Origin: Azadirachta indica
Lineage: Eukaryota; Streptophyta; Magnoliopsida; Sapindales; Meliaceae
Direction of reading: 5' to 3'
NCBI GenBank assembly: GCA_022749755.1
Contig: CM040451.1
Coordinates: 4,354,871 to 4,418,870, forward strand
Length of the DNA: 64,000 nucleotides
Shown one piece after another: positions 12,447 to 24,539 of the stretch. The first letter of the stretch is position 1. Each line of letters starts with the position of its first letter. The notes under the pieces are model-generated. The model saw only the letters and a program-made list of their open reading frames with translations, did no database searches and had not been told where the DNA came from. The position numbers were made by a program, and so were the translations under genes.

Positions 12447-12447
12447 G

Positions 12448-14013
12448 AATAATATCTGCTTTCACAATTTTTTTTTTTTTTGGGAAAAGATATCTACTTT
12501 CGCATTGAAGAATATGACTGTATAATTAAGTGAGATATTTTATCGGGAAAGTCCAAGAGAGCCAAATGGCAAGCACCCACCCAAAATAAAAAGATGGTGA
12601 AAAAATTAAGAACAGAAAAAGAAAAAAAAAAAAGCAGACGGCCGGTGTAAAGGGATAATTTTATAAAAGTTTTTTTTTTAATTTTATATTAGAAATTAAG
12701 GTTGTTTTGAAAAAATCTACGTCACATAATCATGGATGAGTTCTAGATGTGCCATTCGGACTCGAATTTATGCCTTTAATTGAGGGTATAGATTTTAATT
12801 ATCCAGTTGTTGTTTTTGTATTATTAGTTGACTCTATAAATATTGAAAGTAATATAAGTATTTAGAAAATGTCTTCGTTTTCTATTCTCTTTCCTAGTAT
12901 TGAGTTTTGGAGAGTCTTTAAATTTAGTTTACGTTCATGTTAGTTTCTTTTGAAACAAATGAAAAGGTCAAAAAGGAAGTTATGAGATAATCTAGAATTA
13001 TGATAAAGATTAAAATATCTTAAATCAAAACGGAAGTTAAAAAAAATTCTCTCACCAACTTCAATGAGGATGATTAGAATTAGAAGTTGAGAATTATAAT
13101 CGTGAAGCAATTAAAAGATAACATGCGCATTATCTACTTTCAAATAAAGGGTTGTCTTCCCATCAATTCAGTGTAAAATCCTACAATTATATTGTAGGGA
13201 GAGTCCTCCTACATGTAGGACTTGAGCACATTTCCATAATTACTTTCTTTTTTATTTTGTAATTTTATAACTAAAATTTTAGTAAGAGTTTAGATGTATG
13301 CAATTGTGGTCCGTCTCAAAGTTTTTTACACATGTAGTGTACATGCAATAAGCACCACACATGTGATAAGCACCACATTTAATGGAGAGAAAATTCTACA
13401 AGTCTTAAGAGTGTAGAGCTCGAATATGCTCTTATTTAATAATACATGTGTTTTTACCATTCAAACTAAGTTTGGGTGGCATTAACTAGATTGAAATGAT
13501 AGAAATAAGTCTTAATTAATTAAACTTATTGTAAGTCTTAATTAATTTTAAATAAGTCCTAATTAATTAAGCTTATTGATAAATTGAAGGCTGGAACAAA
13601 TATGAATTGTTTTATTATACAGGCGTAGCTGTAAAGGACAGGCTGTTGGCACAACTTCAAAGCACTCTGGAAAACTTTCACACTGCTTTCTTCCCTTTCC
13701 CTTCTATATTGCTTTCTTTATAATTAAAGCAAATTAATGTGAGTTAGCGTAGCTATGAATTAATGAGGGCAGTTGAATTATTATTGCAGTAGGTGATTGC
13801 AATATTACAGGATATATGCTATGGCATGAGTATTATAAATTCCTTCACTTTATTCAACCCTTTTATTATTACCTATAATTGTTCTATTTTTATTCTCTAA
13901 CTCATCAACGTGATACCTAATTTTTTGTTATATTTTTTTTTAACTAATACTAGATATCTCGGAATATATTTCAAAAATAATTCTAAATAATTTGATATTC
14001 ATTCATTGGATAC
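12448..14013. other. intergenic, 5' flank of locus A
   Basis: No gene is seen. Part of the proximal flank (about 12300-12640) resembles the flank of pseudogene B at 30720-30950, for example CTTGG...GTGTTT.TAAGACC and GGCAAGCACCCACC against AGCAAGCGCACCTACC. The duplication that gave A and B therefore probably included the promoter. The rest is AT-rich and featureless. Confidence 0.5.
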
Positions 14014-14022
14014 TTAAGAAGT

Positions 14023-15185
14023 AGGATAATTTTATTTTGCTCCTTAATGTTTTGAAAAATATCATTTTGGTTAGTATATTTCATACACTACAAAAAAATG
14101 TACTTAATATTATTAAAAATTATTACTTAAATCTAAATTATTTTTATTATTGTTATTAAGGTCTCTTGACCAAATTTTTATCAATTTTGAGATGTTAGTG
14201 AGGTGGAATAATTTCAGTTTATCTCAACTAATATTAATAGTTTTCAATCTAACTCTAAAATTTATGAAAGTCATTATATCACCTTACATGTTAATTTTTG
14301 TCTTTTAATAATTAAAATGTAAATTTGTAATTTTCTAAATTTAAATTACTAAAAAAGTAATTTTTTAATTTTTTATTCTTCCTTATTTTTTTCCCTTGTT
14401 TCCTTTTCTTCTTCTTCTATTCCCTCATCTCTTTTTTTTCTCCTTTTTTTTCTAATGTAGGAGAGAGAGAAATTGCCACGGCCCTGAAATGCCACTTGGG
14501 GTTGTTTTGGAGCCTTTTAGAGAAAAGATTTTTGGGTTTTGGGGTTTTCTCTTTTTTTTTTTTTGTAAGTTTTAATCAATTTATTCCATTGCCAAAATTA
14601 TACAATTGATTTTAATTTATAAGATTATGAAATTGGTTTTATTTGAATAATCTACTTTCATTGTGTATTGGGTTTTTTTTTTATACGTAAATTATGAGCA
14701 TCAAATGACTAATTTATTCAATTTTTTTAATCTCATTGCAATCTCTTCTTAATCCCAAAAAAAAAAAAAGTAGAGGAAGAGATGGGAAAGAAGAAGAAAA
14801 AAGAAAATAAATAGAAAAAGACATGAAAAAAGAAAAAATAAAGTTAGTTTTTATTAATTAACTTTATAAAATTATAATTTTACTCTTTTAGTCCTTGAAA
14901 ATAAGGATGAAGGTTAACGTGTAGTTGTTAAGATAATTTTCATAATTTTTACATTGAAATGAAGATTGTTAATATTATGTGGGATAAATTAAAAATTATC
15001 CTACTTTACAATGGTTCAAAGTTGACAGAAGTTTCCTGAAGGGACCTAAAACAACATTGACTGAAATAATTTTCATTTAAGAGATGATTTTCAATAATAT
15101 TAGGTACATTTTTATCTAATATATAAAATATGCCAACTAAAATAATACTTTTTAAAAAGTTAAGGACCAAAATGAACTTATCCCT
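14023..15185. mobile_element. non-autonomous Mutator-like element, long TIRs, 9-bp TSD
   Basis: The outer 330 bp or so of each end are diverged reverse complements: AGGATAATTTTATTTTGCTC at the left against the complement of the right end, AGGGATAAGTTCATTTTGGTC, continuing through AATGTACYTAATATTATT and further. The element is bordered by a perfect 9-bp direct repeat, TTAAGAAGT, at 14014-14022 and 15186-15194. Long TIRs with a 9-bp target duplication are the hallmark of Mutator-like elements. The centre (about 14360-14830) is non-coding apart from a short less AT-rich patch near 14470, so it cannot encode its own transposase. Confidence 0.82.
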
Positions 15186-15194
15186 TTAAGAAGT

Positions 15195-16407
15195 GTAATC
15201 ACAAGGGAGAACAATCGTTATTTTTTAATAAATTAAAATTTTAATAATATTTTTAAAATTATTCAAACTAATCAATTCAATAATCTAAACCTTTCAAATT
15301 TACAAGTCATTTGTTTTAAGTTTTGAGACAAAATTAATGAAAAAAATTAAAAATTGTTAAAAATAATAAAAACTATATCCAAAGTGTTGGATGAAATGAA
15401 AGGAACATTTGATATATCTATGTGTACCATAATCGTATGCCTCATACCGAACAATCAGTAATACTAATGGGGGTGATAATGGTGGCTTCAGGCTTAGGGC
15501 AGCGGTAAGTGTTGAAGATATACATGCATTGTTTTCGGAAAATGGAAATTATATCTATTTTAAGATGTTAATTTATTTCATTTGGACATTCAGATTTATC
15601 CAATTGGTGTGTTGGAAGGGACCAAACTCAATAACTTCTCTTGTTTGTTAATTGGTAGTTGTAGCTTATCTTCCCTGCTTTCGATTTGTTTTTCGAATAC
15701 GATATTTATTAATTAAATAGTACATTTTAAAACAATTACTTTTTTTTATTGGAAAATATTTTTAGACAATTACTTAAAAGCTATAATATCACTGTTTTTG
15801 CAGTTGTAGACTTTTAAGGGAAATTAAAACAACATTGAAGATTCTGTTCAACTTCTCTATTTCTGCGATTGTTTTTGTGATGTCTTTCCAATTGCAATTT
15901 GTCTTCAATTATCGAGGTGCATATCCTTATACAAGTTTTAAGGTTCAGTTGGGTATAATTTTTTAAATAATATTTTTTGAAATAAATTTTTTATCCTAAA
16001 AATTTTAGATGTAAAATTTTTAACAAAAATTTATTAATTAGTTGATTATCATAAATAATTTTTTAAAAAAAATTGAGTAATTATTTTAATAAAAAAATTT
16101 TTAATATTTTATTTTAAAAAGATAACATAAAACTTTTAAAATAAATTAAGATTATTTTAAATAATTTTATCTTTTAAAAGAAGTTAGAAAATTTTATTAT
16201 CAAAAGCTCAAATTTTATATTTCTTTTAATAGAAAGAAAACAGTTTTTTTTTTTTATTCCTAAAAACTTTTTTTCAATATCAACCAAATGAAACTAAAAT
16301 ATTTTTAAAAAATTTTTATAATTAAAAAATTTTCTTTTTGGTCTATAAAAAAGGCTAAACCAAATTAGCATTAAATTCTCAGTTATTTTTAGGTAAATGA
16401 AAATAGA
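15195..16407. other. AT-rich intergenic DNA
   Basis: No coding region, RNA or well-bounded repeat was identified. Long runs of A and T dominate, especially 15960-16340. Confidence 0.5.
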
Positions 16408-16639
16408 GGGGAGAATGTTCATTACCCTCTTGATTTTTGAGCTAATGTCTTCTTATCCCTTTATATTTTCTTTAATGTTCCATAACTTCCTGAGTTTTAA
16501 TTTTACCTTTTAATATTTCAAATATTTTTCATTACACCATCTTGTAAAGCATTTGAAGTGAAGGGCAAAATAGAAAAAAAAAATAAGAGTCAAGGGTGAT
16601 AGGACATTAGAAAAAATATAAGGGGGTAAGGGAGCATTA
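16408..16639. mobile_element. MITE, left part, interrupted by the chromovirus
   Basis: This stretch begins GGGAGAATG and contains CTCTTGATTTTTGAGCTAATG. The reverse complement of that block is found in the piece at 22446-22481 (TTAGCTCAAAAATC...). Together the two pieces form a roughly 268-bp palindromic MITE of the same family as the one at 10522-10776. The chromovirus entered its right arm. Confidence 0.75.
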
Positions 16640-17241
16640 TGTCACGCCCCGCGTGAACAGTGACCCGGAGCCGAAACTTTGTGTGGGCAGCACTTGCGTG
16701 AGGGAAAATCTAAAACAAGTGGGCATACGAACTTTAACAAGATGACTTCTTGGGAGATCGAATGAGTGGGCAATTGAAGCATTTAGGCCAAGAATCTATG
16801 CATTCTTCCTTATTAGTATAGTTGCATATAAAGCGCAATATTAGCTCAATTAGCCCAACTTCTAGAATGATGATCCAATTGGTCTAAGTTCTAGAATAGT
16901 AAAGATAGCACTACAATTTTGACCATTGTATAGATATTTTCTAAGACATTTTTAAAAGGCCAATCCTATCTCTCTAAAGTGTATTGTGAGGTGCAATTTT
17001 GGCCGTTCATTGTATGTAAATTTTTCTATAAATAGGCGAGACTTCATTTGGCCAAATCAAGCAATTAAGCAATAAACTTGAATTGTATAAGTTCTTTTCA
17101 CTCAAACTCTTTATGCTCTCTCTTCTCTCTTTTATATAAAGCTTCTGATTTACCGCATTGCGAGTGTCGAAGGTTTGCTTAGCGAGCGAAGTTGTTAAGC
17201 GCCGCACGGTTGAAACAGGTAAAGAGAGTGAGACTGTGATA
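16640..17241 (+). repeat. 5' LTR of the chromovirus
   Basis: The LTR begins TGTCACGCCCCGCGTGAACA and ends TGATA, a decayed form of the usual ...CA end seen in the 3' copy (TGACA). It contains a TATA-like CTATAAATAGG near 17029, consistent with an LTR promoter. Confidence 0.85.
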
Positions 17242-17243
17242 GT

Positions 17244-17261
17244 TGGTGTTAGAGCTCAAGG
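17244..17261 (+). other. primer-binding site of the chromovirus
   Basis: TGGTGTTAGAGC starts two bases after the LTR and matches, with two changes, the TGGTATCAGAGC complement of the initiator methionine tRNA 3' end, the usual primer of plant Ty3/gypsy elements. An exact copy of the canonical form is present in the second LTR element of this window (near 43071). Confidence 0.7.
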
Positions 17262-17329
17262 TTGAGCAGAGACCTTGCTGAGGGAGAGCTTTTGAGAAGG
17301 TTGCGCCGGAAAAAATTTTATTGAAAAGA

Positions 17330-18440
17330 ATGGCCAATGTTTCTGACATTACCATAACAGGTGAGGAAGTCCAAGCACGGGGATATGAGGAGCAACGCCT
17401 CACCAAGGGCGGAAGCAAGAGGGCGCAATTCAAGGACGTGGTGGCTGGCTTGAACACTCAAATAACTAGCATGGAAGCTTTCGTGGCGAGCGTAGACTCA
17501 TGCGTTGACAGGATAGAGCAGCGCTTCGACGAGTTAGAAGCGAAAGACAATGCTCTTTGTGAGGTAGTGAAGGTATATACCACCAAACTCGAGAATGCCT
17601 TTAAACAAGAGTTACTAACGGTTCACGACTGTATATTTAGGGATATCTAAGCCTATATTGACCAGGAACTTGCTATAATTAAGGAGTATGTGGCTTGTGC
17701 AAGCGTGCGGCAGCAAGTGGGCTGTCTACCACATGTGATGCATCAAGAGTTAATGTCCCCAAGCCCAAGATCTACAATGGTTCGAAGAGTGCCAAAAACG
17801 TGGACAATTTATCGTGGGGAATCAAACAATATGTCAAAGTGATAGGCATTATCGATGAGCAAACCAAGGTATGTGCCGCCACCCATTATCTAATTGATAT
17901 GACTATGTTGTGATGGAGAAAGAGGTACGGTGACATTGGTAAAGGGACATGCACCATCAATACCTTTGATGACTTTAAGAAGGAAATCAAGTGATACCTT
18001 AAACAATCCGAAAATTTATTGCATCACCTCAAACAATCTAGAAACTTGTGGGACTAAATCAAGGGGTTTACTAGCTTGGTGTTGGAAATTCTGAACATGA
18101 GCGACAAGGATTCGCTCTTTTTCTTCATGGATGGGCAAAAACGAAGCTTAGGAGATGAAACGTGCAAGATCTTGCAACCGCTATAGCCGTTGCAGAAACT
18201 CTTGCTGACTACTCAAGCGAGCGGTCAAATACCAAAGCCAAGGACAAGAAAGGTGGCCAAGGCAAAGGTGAGGGAGACCATGGTAAATCACAAGGAGACA
18301 GTTTTCGCAAACCACCTAGCGGCAAAGAAAAGTCGTAGAATGACAAAGAGAAGGATTCTAAACCTTCTGGAAATTACTACTTCTGCGATGGTCCTCATTG
18401 AATGTGAGATTGTCCAAAGAGGAAGGCATTGAGCGCCATG
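17330..18440 (+). pseudogene. chromovirus gag (decayed)
   Basis: The frame opens at ATG 17330 (MANVSDITITG) and continues through a coiled-coil-like segment (DSCVDRIEQRFDELEAKDN) to a retrotransposon gag core beginning VPKPKIYNGSK near 17755. Several in-frame stops and frameshifts interrupt it. A degenerate zinc knuckle of the form CDGPH....DC is readable near 18377-18410, its first cysteine apparently replaced by tyrosine. Gag would form the nucleocapsid that packages the element RNA; this copy cannot do so. Confidence 0.8.
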
Positions 18441-18485
18441 GTGGCTCGTGCGGAGAAGCCACAAAGTTGAGAAAGTGACGCAGCA

Positions 18486-21400
18486 ATGGGTTCCTTACAA
18501 CTACTCTATGTTATTCGAGCAGTTCCGAAGGTACAAGCAAAGAGGCTTATCTACGTTGATGTGGTGATCAACAACGTACATACGAAAGTCTTAGTTGATA
18601 CCAGTACCTCACATTTTGTGCAGGTCAATGAGGCCAAGTGGCTAGGTCTCAAGGTGATCAATAAAGGCTGCACCATGAAGCCAGTAAATTCGACCGCTAA
18701 ACTAATCAAAAGCTGTAGTAGAAGGTTAAAACCATCATCAGAGAATGGAGGGGACCGATAGATTGGTCAGTAGTACGTATAGACGACTACAAAATCTTGC
18801 TTGGGATGAATTTATTCGACTAAATGAAGGTCGTACCGGTATCATTTGCCAACACCATGTGCATACTTGATGAGGGCAAGGCATGCATGGTTCTGATATC
18901 AAGATCAAGTAAGATAGAGACTAAAATGCTCTCAACCATGCAATTCAAGAAGGGTTTGAAACGTAAGGGTGAAGAAAGCTACCTTACCTTCTTGAAACAA
19001 TATGATAACAACGATGACCTGGAGACGAACAATAAGGATGTTTCGAAAGAGGTGGACACTATCCTTGAAGAGTTCAAGGATGTAATGCTTGGAGAACTGC
19101 CTAAGAAACTTCCACCGAAGAGAGAGGTAGATCACAAGATTAAATTGGAGTTAGGCACCAAACCTCCCGCCATGAGTCCATACTGACCTGCTCTACTAGA
19201 ACTGCAAGAGTTGCAGAAGCAACTCTAAGACTTACTTAATGTAGGCTACATTCGACCTTTCAAAGCACCATTCGGCGTTCCAATTTTATTCAAAAGAAGA
19301 AGGATGGGTTGCTACAGATGTGCATCAACTAATGGGCACTTAATAAGGTCACCATGAAGAACAATTATCCAATTCCACTCATTGTCGATCTTTTCGATCA
19401 ATTTGGGAAAGCACGGTATTTCTCCAAGCTTGATTTAAGATCAGGTTACTTCCAAGTACGTATAGTGGAGGGAGATGAGCCAAAAACGACATGTGTAACA
19501 AGGTACGGTTCCTATGAATTTTTACTCATGCCTTTCGAACCAACGAATGCATCGGCTATTTTTAGTAGTTTGATAAATAAGTTATTCCATCCTTATCTTG
19601 ATCAATTTGTGGTGCTGTACTTGAATGATATTGTTATATATTGCGAAAGAATGAATTATACATGAAGAAGAAGAAATGCTCTTTTGCGTAACAAAAAGTT
19701 CATGTCTTGGGTCACAAGATCAAGGATGGAACGTTGATGATGGATAAAGCTAAGGTGCAAGCTATTTAAGAATGAGAACATCCGACCAAGGTGCATAACC
19801 TCTGATCTTTCTTGAAATTGGTTAACTACGATTGGCATTTCATCAAGAGCTATTCGGCAAGAGCAACTCCACTAACCGACCTACTAAAGAAAAGTCGTTC
19901 GTGAAATTGGATTGAGGAATGTCAACATGCCTTCAAAGAGTTGAAAGAGGCAATCATGGAAGAGACGGTTCTTGTGCTACCCAACCACACAAAACCCTTC
20001 GAACTACATACTGACGCCTCAGATTTTGCCATTGGAGGTGTACTCATATAAGAAGGAAGTCCCATTACTTTGGAGAGTCCCAAACTTAATGAGGTAGAAA
20101 GACGCTATACCGTGTAAGAAAAGGAGATGACGACAATCATCCATTACCTTAGAGTATGGCAACACTACTTGCTTAGGAGTCATTTTGTGGTTATGACAGA
20201 TAATATAGTTATTATCTACTTTCAAACGCAACAAAAAGTTAAGTCCAAAGCAAGCTCGTTGGCAAGACTTCTTGGTGAAGTTCGACTACGACTTAGTGTA
20301 CAAGCCAGGCAAAGCAAATGTTGTAGCGAATGCGTTAAGTGAAAAAGTAACATTGGCGATCATTAACTTAAGTATTCCCGAGGGAATGCTAGTGTAAAGG
20401 ATCAAAGAGGGATTGATCTAAGACCCTCTAGTTAAAAAACATAGTTGTGCTCATGAACGAGGGAAAGACAAGGCAATTTTGGCTTAATGACGAATTACTC
20501 TATGCTAAGGGGAGACGTATTTATGTGCCAAAGTGGGGTGGCTTAAGGAAAAGCTCATCAAAAAATGCCATGATTCCAAGTGGGTTCGACACCCTGGAGC
20601 TAAGCGCACCAACGCTTTGTTAGAAAATCTGTACTATTGGCTGAGGATGCGAGAGGATGTTGAGAGCTATGTGCAGACATGTCTGGTGTACGAATAAGAC
20701 AAGATTAAGCAACAAGCATTCAGTGGGTTACTCGAGCCATTGCCGATTCCGAACAAATTATGGGAAAGCGTTTTCATGGATTTCATCATGTCACTACCAA
20801 AATCGGAGGGGCATAGAAGTATCGTTGTAGTGGTTGATTGTTTTAGTAAATAAGCGGTCTTTATGTCGGCGCCTACAGATTGCACAGCAGAGGAAGCTGC
20901 AAAATTGTTCTTAAAGCATGTGATGAAGTTTTGGGGAGTGCCAAACAATATCATGAGTGATTGTGACCCGCGGTTTACTAGCAAGTTTTGGTTCGAGTTG
21001 TTCAAGTTGCTTAGAACGAACCTCAATTTTTCAATAAGCTTTCATCCTCAAAGCGATGAACAAACTGAGCGTATGAATGCGCTACTCGAGTTATACTAAA
21101 GGTATTATGTAAGTGCCAACCAAAGAGATTGGACTAAGATGATAGATGTGGCTCAATTCTCCTACAACTTGCATCGGAGCCAGGCAACTAATAGAAGTCC
21201 GTTCAAGATTGTGTTGAGACGACAATCGATGACTTCACATGCGTTAGCCTCGAGTTACGATGGAAAAAGTCCGGGAGCCTTCAAGTTCGCCAAAGCATGG
21301 CATGAATAAGCCGATTTAGCTAAGAAGATGAAGAAGTTGGCGGATAATAAGCGAAGGGATGTGAAATTTCAAGAGAGGGATCTAGTCATTGTGAAACTCT

Positions 21401-21830
21401 TACCCCAACAATTCAAGACATTACGAAAGGTACATAAGGGACTGGTTCAACAATATGAGGGGTCATTCTCGATTGTGCAGAAAGTGGGTAAGGTGTCATA
21501 TCGAGTTTTACTTCCTTCAAAGTTGAAGATCTACTCTATCTTCCATGTAAGCATATTAAAGCTTTATCATAGGGACAAAAAAGACTCGAGCCAAAGGGAG
21601 TCAAAATGGGCTCCAAATGCTGTGGTAACCTCTTTCGAAAAGGAGTTGAGTACATCCTTACTGACCGATAAGTTCAAAAAAAGGGGGTGCGGAACTATAC
21701 GAAATACTTTGTAAAGTGGAAGAGATTGCCTGAGAGTAAGGTTACGTGGGAACATGAAGGTGCGCTATGGCAATTTCAAGAGCATATAAGGAGGTTCTAT
21801 GAGAAAGACGCGATGAGGACGTCACACATT
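18486..21830 (+). pseudogene. chromovirus pol: PR, RT, RNase H, integrase, chromodomain (decayed)
   Basis: Fragments in order: an aspartic protease with VLVDTSTSH in place of the D-T/S-G active site (18486-18760); reverse transcriptase with [13 protein letters not shown] (19420-19455) and the catalytic box as YLND near 19618; RNase H with LHTDASDFAIGGVLI (about 20000-20050); integrase with catalytic DFIMSLP (20776), SDCDPRF (20957) and an E in QTERMN (about 21063), its zinc finger damaged (single C in QTCLVYE); and a chromodomain reading YFVKWKRLPESKVTWE near 21700-21750 after a frameshift. Stops are scattered throughout. The chromodomain would direct integration to particular chromatin in an active relative. 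Confidence 0.87.
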
Positions 21831-21834
21831 TAGA

Positions 21835-21844
21835 TTGGGGAGGA
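21835..21844 (+). other. polypurine tract of the chromovirus
   Basis: TTGGGGAGGA lies immediately upstream of the 3' LTR, the expected position for the plus-strand primer. Confidence 0.55.
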
Positions 21845-21848
21845 TGAA

Positions 21849-22445
21849 TAGTGCGTGTGAACAGTGACCCCGTGACCAAAACTTTGTACGGGCAGCATTT
21901 GCGTGAGGAAAAATCCGAAACAAGTAAGCGTGCAAGCTTTGACAAGATAACTCCTTGGCAGACCAAATTGAGTGGGCAATGAAATAGTTAGGCCAAGGAT
22001 CTATACATTCTTTCTTATTAGCATAATTGTACATAAAGCCCAATATTAACTCAATTAGCCCAACTTTTAGAATGATGACTCAATTTATCTAAGTTATAGA
22101 ATTGTAAAGATAGCACTACAATTTTGACCATTGTATAGATATTTTTTAGGATATTTTATAAGGGCAATCCTAACCCTCAAAAGTGCATTGTGAGGTGCAA
22201 TTTTAGTCATCCATTGTATGTAAACTTTCTTATAAATAGGTGAGACCTTATTTGACCAAACTAAGCAATTAAGTAATAAACTTGAGTTATATAAATTTTC
22301 TTCACTCAAACTCTTTGTGTTCTCTCTTCTCTCTTTCATATAAAACTTTCAGTTTAGCACATTGCAAGTATCGAAAGCTTAATTAGTGAATAGAGTTATT
22401 AAGCGCCATACGGTCAAAGCAGGTGAAGAGATTGAGGCAGTGACA
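21849..22445 (+). repeat. 3' LTR of the chromovirus
   Basis: It aligns along its length with the 5' LTR, from CGTGTGAACAGTGACC to AGTGACA, with a few bases lost at the start. A TATA-like TTATAAATAGG lies near 22231. The many substitutions relative to the 5' copy indicate an old insertion. Confidence 0.85.
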
Positions 22446-22481
22446 ATTAGCTCAAAAATCGGGGGCAATAGGCAATTTTCC
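22446..22481. mobile_element. MITE, right part, beyond the chromovirus 3' LTR
   Basis: ATTAGCTCAAAAATCGGGGG and the following bases to TTTTCC complete the inverted terminal repeat of the MITE begun at 16408. The ATTA next to the 3' LTR repeats the ATTA at 16636-16639 and is the target duplication of the retrotransposon. Confidence 0.72.
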
Positions 22482-22500
22482 ATAATAAAACTCTCATTTA

Positions 22501-23701
22501 TGGGCTAAATTACATCTATAGACCCTTATTTTAAAACTAAATGTCAAATACCCCTTTTGAATATCTTTTTGTAAACTGTTTCCATCATTGTTAGAGAAAA
22601 TGTGACATTGAGCATTAAAATGATCATTTTACCCTTCATTTAATAGAATGATTAATATTGGAATAATAGCATTACATGATGTAGAATAAAATAACAAATA
22701 TACCCTAAACTCACAACAAAATAAGAAAAGACATAATGATATAATTTAGCAAACAAGAAAGTTTGTAAAGTTATTTCTGTTTATTGTATTATAGGGTTAA
22801 TATAGCAGCGGTCCTACTTACAAAATCTTTTACATCTTTTTTATATAGATATATAGAAAAAAGTTTTTTCCATTTTCCTCCCAACCTTTTCTTTCTATTT
22901 CTAACTTTTTTGATGACTCACCGTTTTCAACTTTTATTTTTCTTACTTCAATAATATCTTCTTATTCTTATAATTTTTATACTTAATTTCATCCTTCCCA
23001 TAAAAAAAAAAAAACAAATTTCTCATTCCTTTTTTTAATGTTTTTGGGCTTTTTCCAAGGTAATTTGTCTCACCCATAATTTTTTTAGTTTTAATTATTT
23101 GGTTTCTCTTATTTTTATCATGTTCTTTTTTTTTTTTTGTTTCAAGATTGTGAAATTAGGAATGTAAAATAACTATGAGATTACTTATGATTCTATCAAT
23201 GTTTTTACAAAAAATTTGATTAAGTTATTAATTGGTTGTATTTATCAACATTAAAATGACTGATTTTAAAATTTATTTTTTTTATTCTTTTAATATATTT
23301 GAAATTTATTTTAGCAAATTTTTTGTCACTCTATTTATATTCCCAATTTTTTTAATTTGTTTGCTTATTAAAATAAGTTAGAGTCAATATTTGGTGTGAG
23401 TAAAGCAAAGCCATGAAGACATTTTCATTGCTTTGAATAACAGAGTTTATTTGTACAGTATATGGATGCCTAATATTTATTTGTACATGACATGATATCA
23501 CACTTGATTTTTATCATATGTTGTGTCATTTATTTTTTATTTTTTATCTCATTTTATATGATGTAAAGACTATTTTACCCATATTCATATTAACAGTAAT
23601 AGAGAAAAATAATGAAAGAAGCGTGTTTAACAATTATTTTTAAAGTAGAAGTTTAAATGTCATTTAAGTTATAAAATAGGGGTTCCTCTGTTGTTTACCC
23701 A
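22501..23701. mobile_element. 1.2-kb element with about 150-bp inverted ends
   Basis: The left end (TGGGCTAAAT...GACCCTTATTTTAAAACT AAATGTCAAAT in sequence) is matched in reverse complement by the right end (ATGTCATTTAAG...ATAAAATAGGGG...TTTACCCA). The similarity extends inward about 150 bp to a CATTTTACCC block near 22626. No transposase-like frame is found between. It directly adjoins the interrupted MITE. A target-site duplication could not be recognised, so the superfamily is open; a Mutator-like origin is possible. Confidence 0.55.
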
Positions 23702-24539
23702 TTTTTTTTTCTTTTGGAAGTCTTTATAGTCTCGTCAACTTACATTTATTATTAGCATTCCATTAAGTCATCTATCTTCTTATGTAAGAAGAAATTTATT
23801 TACTCTATTTGAATTGTCTTAGAAGATTAAGTATACCTTATTATAAATAGGGATTTATTTGTGTTCTTGCATTGCTTTTAAAATTAATAAATAACTAGTT
23901 TTTATAAACAATGTATTTTTTATATTTTTAGCATTTTGACTACATCAATTGGTATTAAAACCAAAGGTTGATTCTTGACTTATGGCATAGACCACCAAGT
24001 ATGATGGCATCTGGTCTAGTAAGAGAGAATGATGTGCTTTAGTTTGAACATAGTATAATATGATTTGCTATTGGAACCCTCGGTCTTTTATAATATGATG
24101 GTCAATTCAAATAATCTTAATTAGTTTTAACACATTAGATGACAATTATTACATAATAATTGCCGTTGAATATTTTCTTAATATATACAAGACAATTTTT
24201 TATCCTTATTAAGCATTCCCCTATAGTATTAACTATACAATACAAAACGCTAGATCTTTTTGGTCAAATTAAGAAAATCTAAAAGGTAATAACAGCTTTT
24301 GCTAACTCCCTGAAACTTAGAAATGAGGTGTCAAAGACTTGATTTGAAATGAAGTCTAATAAGCCTATAGCTAAATCCAAAGATCTGTTGATGAAGCGAA
24401 AAACACGAAGATAAATTGAAACTAAAGTAAGGAAAAATAAACTCCTACTAAAATAAGAATTAAGAATTAAAAAATTATTAAATTGACAAAATAAAAGACT
24501 TTCTAAACCAACTAAAATTTGAAGTCGTTATACATCAAC
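23702..24539. other. intergenic, possibly LTR remnant of the following relic
   Basis: No gene is seen. The stretch directly follows, in the minus-strand sense, the end of a Ty3/gypsy pol relic, where a 3' LTR would be expected, but I could not find a second copy or clear LTR ends. Confidence 0.4.

Larger units (their letters stand above)
16640..22445 (+). mobile_element. Ty3/gypsy chromovirus, full-length but defective
   Basis: The 5.8-kb element has two LTRs (16640-17241 and about 21849-22445), a primer-binding site just inside the 5' LTR, and a purine tract just before the 3' LTR. Between them lie gag, protease, reverse transcriptase, RNase H, integrase and a C-terminal chromodomain, in that order, which defines a chromovirus. 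Many stop codons and frameshifts interrupt the coding region and the LTRs differ at many positions, so the insertion is old and the element cannot move by itself. The direct flanks show a 4-bp ATTA duplication. It sits inside a MITE. Confidence 0.9.
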
